From NCBI RefSeq assembly GCF_000381045.1, contig NZ_KB905732.1:33966-97965 (forward strand): a stretch of DNA of 64,000 bases, written 5' to 3'. The position numbers and the translations under genes are program-made. The notes beneath the pieces are model-generated. The model saw only the letters and a list, made by a program, of their open reading frames with translations. It was not told the origin of the DNA and did not search any database. The stretch comes from Thermus scotoductus DSM 8553. Its GTDB lineage: Bacteria; Deinococcota; Deinococci; Deinococcales; Thermaceae. Shown here piece by piece: positions 31,823 to 39,248 of the stretch (within the stretch, counting starts at the first letter, position 1; every line of letters begins with the position of its first letter).

Positions 31823-31840
31823 AAGCGGCCCTCAGGCCGC
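31821..31840 (-). terminator. Bidirectional hairpin between ykgJ-like gene and tRNA-Ser
   Basis: GCGGCC (31825-31830) and GGCCGC (31835-31840) pair with a 4-base loop. On the minus strand TTTT follows, so it suits the tilS-tadA/tRNA-Ser transcript; on the plus strand only CTTT follows. Confidence 0.6.
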
Positions 31841-31843
31841 CTT

Positions 31844-31935
31844 TGGCGGAGGGGGCGGGATTCGAACCCGCGAGACCCCTTGGGGGGCCTACCGGTTTTC
31901 GAGACCGGCCCGTTCAACCGCTCCGGCACCCCTCC
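31844..31935 (-). tRNA. tRNA-Ser (CGA)
   Basis: A 92-base class II tRNA with encoded CCA. The acceptor stem GGAGGGG/CCCCTCC, anticodon loop CTCGAAA, long variable arm with GCCCCCCAAGGGG, and T-arm GGGTTCGAATCCC are clear. It decodes UCG. Its first 22 bases are also the last codons of the tilS-tadA fusion, whose TGA falls in the D-arm. Confidence 0.95.
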
Positions 31936-33458
31936 CTGAGCCGGGCAAAGAAACCCTTTAGGAGCTTAGCACACTCCCCTTCCAGGACGCCACCCCTGAG
32001 GCCTTCCCCCTGGCCGAACCGGGTCAAGGCCCCTTCCTTCAGGTTCTCCACCCCGTAGACCACCTCCACCCCCGCCTCCCGAAGGGCATGGTGGCACATG
32101 CGACACGGCTCCAGGGTCACGTAAAGCCTTCCTCCCCGGGCCCCCCGGCCCACCTCCCTAAGGAGGAGCATCTCCGCATGGGCCGTAGGATCCCGGGTAG
32201 CCTCCACCTGGTTGTGAGCCCTGTACACCCTTTCCCCCACCACCAAGACCGCCCCCACCGGCACCTCCCCCTCCTGGAAGGCCTGCCTGGCCTCCTCGAG
32301 GGCCAAGGCCATGTACCGCTCCTCCTCGGAAGGGGGATAAAGGCCCAAGACCTCCACCACCCGCTTACCCTCCGCCCTCACCGGCCAAAGGGGCTTGAGC
32401 TCCTTAGGCACCCCTTTCTCCGCCAAAAAGTCCACCAGGCGCTTTCTCCCGTAGGGCATGGCCAGGTAGTCCCCCGGCAAGGGGCGGCGGAACCCGGGGG
32501 GAAGGGGCAGCCGGGGCTCGGGGGGAAGGAGGAAAAGGGTACCTCCCTTGCGCCTGGCCGTGTAGCCGCCGGGCAGGGTGGCCACCTTGCCCCCTAAAGC
32601 CTCCTCCAAAAGGGCGATAAGCCGGGCCTCAGGCCGGAGGTCCAAGGCCTCCAGTATCCAGCGCAAAGCCCTCCGTCTAAGGACCCCGGGAGCCTCCAAA
32701 AGGGGTGCCGCCCGGTAGGCAGGCACGAAGAAGCGGGGATCGGGCAGGAGACGAGCCCTAGCCTCCCTCTCCAGGTGGGCCTCCTCCTCCATCCGCACCT
32801 GGGCAAAGCGGGAAAGCGCCTCCTTGGCCCCGGGGAACCGCTCCTCCACAAGGGGAAGCACCTTAAGCCTCAGGTAGTTGCGATCCCGGGAAAGGTCCTG
32901 GTTGGAGGGATCCTCCCGCCACGCTTCCCCCAGGGCCTTTAGGTACGCCCTTAACTCCTCGCGGCGAAAGGCCAGAAGGGGGCGGACCACAAGCCCCTCC
33001 TTCTCCCGGATGCCCAGACCCCGGGCCGTGCCCTGGAGAAGCTTTAAAAGTACCGTTTCCGCCTGGTCGTCCAGGGTATGGGCGGTGAGGATGGCCTTGG
33101 CCTTCACCTCCCTGGCCACCCGGTGCAGAAAGGCGTAGCGGATCTCCCTGGCCACCGCCTCGAGGTTCTCCCTCCGTTCCCTAGCCACCCTGGCCACCTC
33201 CACCCGCTCGGCGTAGAAGGGATAGCCAAGCCTTTCCGCCAGGGCCTTCACAAAGAGGAGATCCCCCCCGCTTTCCGGGCGCAGAGCGTGGTCCAGATGG
33301 GCCACCACCCCCTCCCGCCCAGCCCGCTTCACCAGGTGGGCCAGGGCCACGGAATCCCCGCCCCCCGAGACCGCCAGCACCAAAGGGCCCCGGGGTGCAA
33401 GCCGGGCCAGGCGCTTCTGGAAAGCCTCCTCCAATTCCTGCGGGAAGCCCTCAGGCAA
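31914..33458 (-). CDS. tilS: TilS-TadA fusion: tRNA-Ile lysidine synthetase + tRNA adenosine deaminase
   Basis: One 514-residue frame joins two tRNA wobble-base enzymes. Residues 1-370 are TilS: PP-loop SGGGDS at 31-36, AHLDHALRPES, and a C-terminal domain with KRLVDFLAEKGVP. Residues from about 378 are TadA: HAEM near 426 (zinc His and proton-shuttle Glu) and PCRMC near 450-454 (zinc Cys pair). TilS makes lysidine-34 in tRNA-Ile(CAU); TadA makes inosine-34 in tRNA-Arg(ACG). TTG 33458 has GGAGGT eight bases upstream and overlaps the preceding gene by eight bases. The last 22 bases overlap tRNA-Ser, and no internal stop or start signal separates the domains. Confidence 0.92.
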   Translation of the reverse strand: MPEGFPQELEEAFQKRLARLAPRGPLVLAVSGGGDSVALAHLVKRAGREGVVAHLDHALRPESGGDLLFVKALAERLGYPFYAERVEVARVARERRENLEAVAREIRYAFLHRVAREVKAKAILTAHTLDDQAETVLLKLLQGTARGLGIREKEGLVVRPLLAFRREELRAYLKALGEAWREDPSNQDLSRDRNYLRLKVLPLVEERFPGAKEALSRFAQVRMEEEAHLEREARARLLPDPRFFVPAYRAAPLLEAPGVLRRRALRWILEALDLRPEARLIALLEEALGGKVATLPGGYTARRKGGTLFLLPPEPRLPLPPGFRRPLPGDYLAMPYGRKRLVDFLAEKGVPKELKPLWPVRAEGKRVVEVLGLYPPSEEERYMALALEEARQAFQEGEVPVGAVLVVGERVYRAHNQVEATRDPTAHAEMLLLREVGRGARGGRLYVTLEPCRMCHHALREAGVEVVYGVENLKEGALTRFGQGEGLRGGVLEGECAKLLKGFFARLREGCRSG

Positions 33459-33843
33459 GCCTGGCCACCTCCGCCTTCAAGGTAGCAAGGCAGCAACGCC
33501 CCCTGGGGTTGCGCTGGTCGCAGGCGCATCGCCTGGCCCTGACCCCCTCCTCCACCTGGGCCACCGGATCCACCCCTTGCCCCAGGGCCTCCACCAATCC
33601 CTCCCGGGTCCAGTCAAAGCAGTAGCAGACGAGGGAGGCTCCCTTGTCGTAGATGGGGAAACGCACCTCCCCCAGGGTGTACACGCCTTCCTCCCCGTAG
33701 TAGACCACCGGGCAGGCGGGATCCTGGCAAAGGTAGTGGGGGCTAGCGGGGTTAAGCCGCATCAGGGCCCTTCCCGTGAGGAAGTTCTTCACCGTCTTCA
33801 AGGGCACCTCGAGGCCTACTCTTCCATTCTGCGGGCAGAGCAT
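33451..33843 (-). CDS. CopZ-N-like Fe-S/zinc protein
   Basis: A 130-residue Cys-rich protein resembling the N-terminal [2Fe-2S]/zinc domain of archaeal-type CopZ metallochaperones but without the heavy-metal HMA domain. Landmarks are VPLKTVKNFL, CQDPACPVVYYG, the FPIYDKGASLVCYCFDWT segment and a C-terminal RCACDQRNPRGRCC. Metal delivery or cluster handling is an inference. ATG 33843 is preceded directly by GGAGGT, too close for use as a normal binding site, so it may be leaderless (GATAAA eight bases upstream). Divergent from the CDGSH gene and overlapping tilS-tadA. Confidence 0.7.
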   Translation of the reverse strand: MLCPQNGRVGLEVPLKTVKNFLTGRALMRLNPASPHYLCQDPACPVVYYGEEGVYTLGEVRFPIYDKGASLVCYCFDWTREGLVEALGQGVDPVAQVEEGVRARRCACDQRNPRGRCCLATLKAEVARLA

Positions 33844-33862
33844 ACCTCCACTTTATCCTCGG

Positions 33863-33868
33863 TATCCT
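33863..33868 (+). promoter_or_regulatory. -10 box of the CDGSH gene (leaderless)
   Basis: TATCCT ends six bases (GAAACC) before ATG 33875; the divergent start of the CopZ-N-like gene is only 31 bases away. Confidence 0.5.
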
Positions 33869-33874
33869 GAAACC

Positions 33875-34084
33875 ATGAAGCTTCGCTTCCGCCAGGATGG
33901 GCCCTACGTGATGGACCTGCCCGAGGGAACCCCCTTCCGGCTCAACGGGGAGGAAAGGCGCCTGGAAAGGGCCAAGCTGGCCCTTTGCCGCTGCGGCCAT
34001 TCCCGGAACAAGCCCTTCTGCGACGGAACCCACAAGGAAGTGGGCTTCCAGGCTGAGGGAGGGGAGATCCAGGTGGAGCCCTAA
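33875..34084 (+). CDS. CDGSH iron-sulfur protein (mitoNEET type)
   Basis: A 69-residue single-domain CDGSH protein. The motif C-x-C-x2-S-x3-P-x-C-D-G-x-H is complete as CRCGHSRNKPFCDGTH (residues 47-62), providing three Cys and one His for a labile [2Fe-2S] cluster. It lacks a membrane anchor, so it is soluble, possibly a redox or cluster-transfer factor. Its divergent partner also looks like a cluster protein, suggesting a joint role. The longer open frame upstream lacks support. Confidence 0.88.
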   Translation: MKLRFRQDGPYVMDLPEGTPFRLNGEERRLERAKLALCRCGHSRNKPFCDGTHKEVGFQAEGGEIQVEP

Positions 34085-34147
34085 AGCCTTTGGGAGGAGG
34101 GACTGGAAGCCCTTCCATAGCGCGGCCTCGAGGGGTAAACTCGGGGC

Positions 34148-35734
34148 ATGTGGTGGAAGGAAACCGTCATCTACCAGATCTACCCGAGGAGCTTTCAGGA
34201 CTCCAACGGGGATGGCATCGGGGACCTGGAGGGCATCCGGCAAAGGCTTCCCTACCTGAAGGACCTGGGGGTAGGGGCCATCTGGCTTTCCCCCTTCTAC
34301 AAAAGCCCCATGAAGGACTTCGGCTACGATGTGGCCGACTATTGCGACGTGGACCCCATCTTCGGCACCCTGGAGGACTTTGACCGCCTTCTAAGGGAAG
34401 CCCACGCCCTGGGCCTCAAGGTCCTCATCGACCTGGTTCCCAACCACACCTCGGACCAGCACCCATGGTTTTTGGAATCCAGAAGCTCCCGGGACAATCC
34501 CAAGCGGGATTGGTACATCTGGAAAGACCCAGGCCCGGATGGCGGCCCTCCCAACAACTGGCAGAGCTTCTTCGGAGGCCCCGCCTGGACCCTGGATGAA
34601 CACACCGGCCAGTACTACCTGCACCAGTTCCTTCCCGAGCAACCCGACCTCAACTGGCGCAACCCCGCGGTGCGGGAAGCCATCTACGAGGCCATGCGCT
34701 TCTGGCTCAGGCGGGGGGTGGATGGCTTTAGGGTGGACGTGCTCTGGCTCCTGGCGGAAGACCTCCTTTTCCGGGACGAGCCCGGCAACCCCGACTGGCG
34801 CCCGGGGATGTGGGACCGGGGCCGGCACCTTCACCTCTTCACCGAGGACCAGCCGGAAACCTACGCCTACGTGCGAGAGATGCGCTACGTTCTGGACGAG
34901 TTCAGCCAGCCTGGGCAAGAGCGGGTCATGGTGGGGGAGATCTACCTTCCCTACCCACAGCTGGTGCGCTACTACCAGGCGGGTTGCCACCTGCCCTTTA
35001 ACTTCCACCTGATCTTCCGCGGCCTCACCGACTGGCGGCCCGAGAACATCGCCCGTATCGTGGAGGAGTACGAAAGCCTCCTCACCCCCTGGGACTGGCC
35101 CAACTGGGTTTTGGGCAACCACGACCAACCCCGGCTGGCCTCGAGGCTAGGAGAAGCCCAGGCCCGGGTGGCGGCCATGCTCCTCTTCACCCTGCGGGGC
35201 ACCCCCACCTGGTACTACGGGGACGAACTGGCCCTGCCCAACGGGGAAATCCCCCCGGATAGGATCCAGGACCCCGCCGCCCTACGGCAGAAAGGGCGCC
35301 TGGGCGAGCACGGCCTCCCTCCAGGCCGGGACCCCGAGCGCACCCCCATGCCCTGGGATACCTCTCCTTACGCGGGTTTCTCCACCGTGGAGCCCTGGCT
35401 TCCCCTAAACCCCGACTGGCCGGTGCGAAACGCGGCCGCCCAGGAGAAGGACCCGAAATCCATGCTCCATCTGGTGAAACACCTCCTCCGCCTTCGCCAG
35501 GATCCCGATCTCCTCCATGGCCGCTACCGCACCCATCAAGCAGCCAACGGCCTCTACGCCTACTTCAGAGGGGAAGGCTTCCTCATCGCCCTAAACTTCA
35601 CGGACCGGGAAAAGGCCCTGGACCTACCCCAGGAGGGCAGGGTGGTCCTCTCCACCCACCTGGACCGGGAGGAGGCCGTGGGCAACACCCTCCGCCTACG
35701 CCCGGACGAGGGAGTGGTAGTCCGGCTAGGCTAG
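34148..35734 (+). CDS. GH13 alpha-glucosidase (oligo-1,6-glucosidase type)
   Basis: Intracellular enzyme releasing glucose from the ends of malto- or isomalto-oligosaccharides. The 528-residue protein has all GH13 regions: DLVPNHTS, GFRVDVLW with the nucleophile Asp, VGEIY with the acid/base Glu, and NHDQPR with the transition-state Asp. Domain B carries the GGPAWTLDEHTGQYYLHQF segment of alpha-glucosidases, and QPDLNWRNPAVRE follows. No signal peptide. TAAACT lies six bases before ATG 34148, with no Shine-Dalgarno: a leaderless start. Confidence 0.93.
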   Translation: MWWKETVIYQIYPRSFQDSNGDGIGDLEGIRQRLPYLKDLGVGAIWLSPFYKSPMKDFGYDVADYCDVDPIFGTLEDFDRLLREAHALGLKVLIDLVPNHTSDQHPWFLESRSSRDNPKRDWYIWKDPGPDGGPPNNWQSFFGGPAWTLDEHTGQYYLHQFLPEQPDLNWRNPAVREAIYEAMRFWLRRGVDGFRVDVLWLLAEDLLFRDEPGNPDWRPGMWDRGRHLHLFTEDQPETYAYVREMRYVLDEFSQPGQERVMVGEIYLPYPQLVRYYQAGCHLPFNFHLIFRGLTDWRPENIARIVEEYESLLTPWDWPNWVLGNHDQPRLASRLGEAQARVAAMLLFTLRGTPTWYYGDELALPNGEIPPDRIQDPAALRQKGRLGEHGLPPGRDPERTPMPWDTSPYAGFSTVEPWLPLNPDWPVRNAAAQEKDPKSMLHLVKHLLRLRQDPDLLHGRYRTHQAANGLYAYFRGEGFLIALNFTDREKALDLPQEGRVVLSTHLDREEAVGNTLRLRPDEGVVVRLG

Positions 35735-35740
35735 AGCGGG

Positions 35741-35917
35741 ATGGGAAAGGATCCCTTTGCCCCCTTAGCCGAGGCCTACGAGGCCTGGTACGAAACTTCC
35801 TTGGGGGCCTTCGCCATCGCTGAGGAGGAAAAGGCCCTGAAGGCCCTCCTCCCTCCTGGGGAAAGCCTCCTCGAGGTGGGAGCGGGAACCGGTTACTGGC
35901 TTAGGCGCCTTCCCTGA
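35741..35917 (+). pseudogene. Methyltransferase N-terminal stub
   Basis: A 58-codon frame starting MGKDPFAPLAEAYEAWYETSL and reaching SAM-binding motif I (LLEVGAGTGYWLRRLP) before TGA at 35915. Class I methyltransferases of this type run to about 200 residues, so everything after motif I is lost. It starts seven bases after the alpha-glucosidase and stops about 55 bases from tRNA-Leu, a likely deletion or recombination junction. Confidence 0.75.
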
Positions 35918-35946
35918 AAAAATAGGGGGCACTGTACCAAAGGCTT

Positions 35947-35973
35947 GGCCAGGCCCCTGGGGCCTGGCCTTTT
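35947..35973 (+). terminator. Strong terminator after alpha-glucosidase unit
   Basis: GGCCAGGCCCC (35947-35957) and GGGGCCTGGCC (35959-35969) form an 11-bp stem followed by TTTT on the plus strand. The T-run touches the encoded CCA of tRNA-Leu on the other strand, and the same hairpin may end the tRNA transcript. Confidence 0.8.
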
Positions 35974-36059
35974 GGTGCCGGGGGCGGGACTCGAACCCGC
36001 ACGTCCTTGCGGACAGCAGATTTTGAGTCTGCCGCGTCTACCGGTTCCGCCACCCCGGC
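35973..36059 (-). tRNA. tRNA-Leu (CAA)
   Basis: An 87-base class II tRNA with encoded CCA: acceptor GCCGGGG/CCCCGGC, anticodon loop CTCAAAA (decodes UUG), long variable arm TGTCCGCAAGGACG and T-arm GGGTTCGAGTCCC. Its first 22 bases are shared with the end of lnt, whose TAG stop lies in the D-arm. Confidence 0.95.
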
Positions 36060-37369
36060 GCGCGCAACCTAAGGATAAGGCCCAAAAGGAAAAGCGTCAA
36101 CGCCACCCCCACCGCCCAGTCCCCATAGCGGACATAGAAGGTGCTTCCTTCCCTCAAGCCATAAGGCGCCAGCAAGTACCCCTCCTGGTGCGGGGGAATC
36201 TGCGCCACCACCCGGCCATAAGGGTCTATGCTGGCGGTGATGCCGTCGTTTCCCGCCCTCAGGAGCCAGCGCCCCGTTTCCACCGCCCGCAAGCGCCCTA
36301 AGGCAAAGTGCTGTCTGCCCCCAAAGGAAGGCCCAAACCAGGCATCGTTGGTGAGGAGAACCAGCACCCTAGCCCCTTCCCGGGCAAGGGTGCGGGCCAC
36401 GGAGGGAAAGACGGACTCATAGCAGATCATGGCCCCATAGGGGCCGAGGGGAATCAGCCGGTCCCCTGGCATCCGGTCCGCCAGCTCCCCCAGGCCAAAG
36501 GCCCGGAAGAAAAACCCGTACACCCCTCCCAGGGTCTCCCGGAAGGGAAAACGCTCCCCGAAAGGCACCAGGCGCACCTTGTCGTAATGGCCCAGGACCC
36601 GCCCCTCCTGGTATAGAACCGCCCGGTTAGGCCCGTAGAGGTTCAGGCCAGTGAGAAGGAACCTGCCTTGAAGCAGGCGCTTCGCTTCCTCAGGGATCTG
36701 CCACACCGCCGTTTCCGGCCAGACCACCAGTCGCGCCTCCGGATACTGGGCCAAACCTTCCCTGGTTAAACGAAGGTAGACCTCCTGATCCAACTCCCCT
36801 TGCACCTTGGCCAGGGGGTTAACGTTCCCCTGAACCAGAAGGGCTCTTTCCGGCCCTGCTTCCGGAGGCAAGGGAAGAAGCCACAGCACCCCCCAGGGCA
36901 AAAGAATCCAGTAGCGCCGTTCCCTAAGGCCCCAGGCCACGAGCAGGGCCAAAAGGGAAAGGAGGTACACTCCACCCCAGGCGGCGAGCACCCGCCCGGG
37001 AGCCTCCACCAGGCTGTAGCCCAGGAAACCCCAGGGGAAGGCCAGATCCCCCTGCTCCGTGAGCCACTCCAGCGCCACCCACCCCCCCACCCGGGCCAGG
37101 GGCGTGGGGGTGAGGGCGAAAAGAAGCCCGAAGGAAAGGGCCTTGAAAAGCACCAGGGGCAGAAAGGGCAGAGCCCCTAAGGGGCCAAAGAGCTGGGTAA
37201 AGCTTTGGGGAAGCCAGATAAGGTGGAGGCCCCAAAACCCCAGGCCCGCCAGGAACCCCGTGCGGAAACCTCCCCCCAGGAGAAAGACCAGAACCAAGGG
37301 GGTGAAAAAGCCCAGGGGGAAGGGGGGCAGGGTGAGGGCCAGGAGGAGGCCCAGGAGGAAAGGCCGCAC
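36038..37369 (-). CDS. lnt: Apolipoprotein N-acyltransferase
   Basis: Adds the third acyl chain to lipoproteins in the inner membrane. The 443-residue protein has about six N-terminal membrane helices, then a nitrilase domain with the catalytic Glu in WPETAVW near 218, a Lys region, and the catalytic Cys in MICYESVFPS near 315, plus NDAWFGPS and a final membrane helix. GTG 37369 directly follows AGGAGG, and TATGTT sits six bases before it. The stop codon falls inside tRNA-Leu, so the C-terminal RAPGWRNR is encoded by tRNA sequence. Confidence 0.92.
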   Translation of the reverse strand: MRPFLLGLLLALTLPPFPLGFFTPLVLVFLLGGGFRTGFLAGLGFWGLHLIWLPQSFTQLFGPLGALPFLPLVLFKALSFGLLFALTPTPLARVGGWVALEWLTEQGDLAFPWGFLGYSLVEAPGRVLAAWGGVYLLSLLALLVAWGLRERRYWILLPWGVLWLLPLPPEAGPERALLVQGNVNPLAKVQGELDQEVYLRLTREGLAQYPEARLVVWPETAVWQIPEEAKRLLQGRFLLTGLNLYGPNRAVLYQEGRVLGHYDKVRLVPFGERFPFRETLGGVYGFFFRAFGLGELADRMPGDRLIPLGPYGAMICYESVFPSVARTLAREGARVLVLLTNDAWFGPSFGGRQHFALGRLRAVETGRWLLRAGNDGITASIDPYGRVVAQIPPHQEGYLLAPYGLREGSTFYVRYGDWAVGVALTLFLLGLILRLRAPGWRNR

Positions 37370-37438
37370 CCTCCTAACATAAAGGGTACGGGCCAGGTTT
37401 TCACGGGATTTTCCCAGGGTCTATGAAAGAATGGACCT

Positions 37439-38143
37439 ATGCGCCTGGGGGTCCTCTCGGACATCCACGCCAACCTCCCCGCCTTGGAAGCGGCCCTCGA
37501 GGCCCTGCGGGATGAAGGCGTGGACGAGGCCCTGGTGCTCGGGGACCTGGTGGGCTACGGCCCCCATCCCAAGCAGGTCATCCGCCGTCTTCTCAAGGAA
37601 GGGCTTCCGGCCATCGCCGGGGCCTGGGACTTAAGGGTAGCCTACCCTCTACCGGGCACCCTGCCCGAAGGCGTGGGCAAGGCCACCCTGGAGTGGACCC
37701 GGTCCCAGCTTGCGGAAAAGGAGCTGGACTATCTCCGCTCCCTGCGTCTATCCCACCGCAAAATCTACGGGGAAAGACGGCTTGTGGCCTTCCACGGCAC
37801 CCCCGGTAACCCCGAAAGCCACCTGGACCTCCTGGGCCCGGCCAACCCGTTTGTGCCGCTTCTGGAACGGTACAGGGCCGCGGTCCTCCTCCTGGGGGGG
37901 CGCCACCTGCCCCTTTCTCGCCGGGTGGGCATGGGTCTTGTAGCCGATCCAGGTAGCGTGGGCCTAAGCCTAAGCGGGGAGCCCGGGGCCGATGCCATGA
38001 TCCTGGACACGGAAACCCTCGAGGTCCGCTTCCTCAAGGTGCCCTACGACCTAGGACCCCTCATCTTTGACCTCAGGGCCTGGGGACTTCCCCCCGTCCT
38101 CGAAAAGGTCTACCGCACGGGGCGCTTCCCCAAGGAGGACTGA
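37439..38143 (+). CDS. Metallophosphoesterase-like protein, degenerate active site
   Basis: A 234-residue calcineurin-fold protein. The first motif is intact (LSDIHANLPALEAAL, Asp and His), and the second (LGDLVGYGP) keeps its Asp, but the third motif, normally GNHD, is AGAWD and the final GHTH is GGRHLP. Loss of the bridging Asn and catalytic His suggests poor or no phosphoesterase activity; a regulatory role is possible. Its last 93 bases are antisense to the end of queG. Promoter TATGAA near 37421 is uncertain. Confidence 0.8.
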   Translation: MRLGVLSDIHANLPALEAALEALRDEGVDEALVLGDLVGYGPHPKQVIRRLLKEGLPAIAGAWDLRVAYPLPGTLPEGVGKATLEWTRSQLAEKELDYLRSLRLSHRKIYGERRLVAFHGTPGNPESHLDLLGPANPFVPLLERYRAAVLLLGGRHLPLSRRVGMGLVADPGSVGLSLSGEPGADAMILDTETLEVRFLKVPYDLGPLIFDLRAWGLPPVLEKVYRTGRFPKED

Positions 38144-39199
38144 GGCCTCGGCCCGAATCCCCTCATCGGGATCCCTTAGAAACCCCTCAATCCCCAAGCC
38201 AGCCAGAAAAAGGGCATGGAGGGCCGTGCGGCGCACCAAGGGATGGGGATCCTTCGCTGCCTCCCGCAGGAGATCCTCCCCCAGGCCCAGGTTGCTCAGG
38301 ACGATGAGGGCATTCCGGGCCATGCGGGTCCTCCCTGGACGGGCGAAGGCGGTATCCCCAAACTTCCGCTGAAAGGCTCTTCCCGAGAGGCGGAAGAACT
38401 CCTCCAGGTTGGGATGGGCCAGCTCGGGCTCCGGCCTAAAGCCCTGCCACACCTTGCCAAACCGCTCCCAGGGACAGACCTCCTGGCAGAGGTCGCACCC
38501 CAAAAGCCAGTCCCCCATTCCCGGCCAGAGGGCCGGGGGAATGAAGTCCTTATGCTCCACGGTAAGGTAGCTCACGCAAACCCGGGCATCCAGGGTGCCG
38601 TCCCCTAAAAGGGCCCCTGTGGGGCAGGAAACCAGGCAACGGGTGCAGCGGCCGCAGCGGCCTGGATTCGGGAAAGGTGCCTCCACCTCCAAGGAGGTGA
38701 GAAGAACGCCGATGAAGGCGTGCACCCCAAACCCCTGGGAAAGAAACATGCCGCTTTTGCCAATCCAGCCCATCCCGGTGAGGGCGGCCAGGGTTCGCTC
38801 GGGGATGGGCCCGTGGTCCACGTACCCCTTGGCCTCTACGCCCAGGCTTCGGGCCAGGCCCTCGAGGGCCCTAACCTCCTCCCCCAGAACCAGATGGTAG
38901 TCCCGGACCCAGGCGTAACGGGCCACCCGGCCCACCCGGATTCCCCCTTTGGGTATTCCGGGGTCGGGGTAGGCGTAGGGGGCGAAGACCACCAGGGCGC
39001 TTCGCGCCCAGGGAAAGCGGTGCTCCAGGTGGAAACGAGCCTCCACGCCCCGCTCCAAATAGGCCATTCCCCCGTGCCGTCCCTCGGCCAGGAAGCGCCG
39101 GAAGCGGCCCTCCGCCTCCTCCGGTATGGCCAGGGGCGCCCAGGCGTAAAGAAGCCCCCGTTCCCGAAGGGCTTCCTCTAGAAGCGGGCGGGCCTCCAC
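38051..39199 (-). CDS. queG: Epoxyqueuosine reductase QueG
   Basis: Cobalamin- and Fe-S-dependent last step of queuosine synthesis at tRNA position 34. The 382-residue protein has GMGWIGKSGMFLS, two ferredoxin-type clusters (CGRCTRCLVSCPTGA and CDLCQEVCPW), and a C-terminal HEAT-like repeat from about 300 (ALIVLSNLGLG, PLVRRTALHALFLAG). GTG 39199 has TAAAGT six bases upstream. The 3' end overlaps the phosphoesterase gene by 93 bases. Confidence 0.93.
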   Translation of the reverse strand: MEARPLLEEALRERGLLYAWAPLAIPEEAEGRFRRFLAEGRHGGMAYLERGVEARFHLEHRFPWARSALVVFAPYAYPDPGIPKGGIRVGRVARYAWVRDYHLVLGEEVRALEGLARSLGVEAKGYVDHGPIPERTLAALTGMGWIGKSGMFLSQGFGVHAFIGVLLTSLEVEAPFPNPGRCGRCTRCLVSCPTGALLGDGTLDARVCVSYLTVEHKDFIPPALWPGMGDWLLGCDLCQEVCPWERFGKVWQGFRPEPELAHPNLEEFFRLSGRAFQRKFGDTAFARPGRTRMARNALIVLSNLGLGEDLLREAAKDPHPLVRRTALHALFLAGLGIEGFLRDPDEGIRAEASVLLGEAPRAVDLFEDGGKSPGPEVKDEGS

Positions 39200-39205
39200 G
39201 GCTTC

Positions 39206-39241
39206 ACTTTAGGGCAAAGGCCGAGGGGAAGCTGGTATAAT
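39206..39241. promoter_or_regulatory. Divergent -10 boxes of queG and hom
   Basis: TAAAGT on the minus strand (39211-39206) is six bases before the queG GTG; a perfect TATAAT on the plus strand (39236-39241) is seven bases before hom ATG 39249. Both transcripts would be leaderless. Confidence 0.6.
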
Positions 39242-39248
39242 CCCCGGC

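Noticed and set aside
31858-32058. Plus-strand frames through the tRNA-Ser and tilS-tadA region
   Set aside because: They are antisense to a tRNA and a clear enzyme gene and have no recognisable domain.
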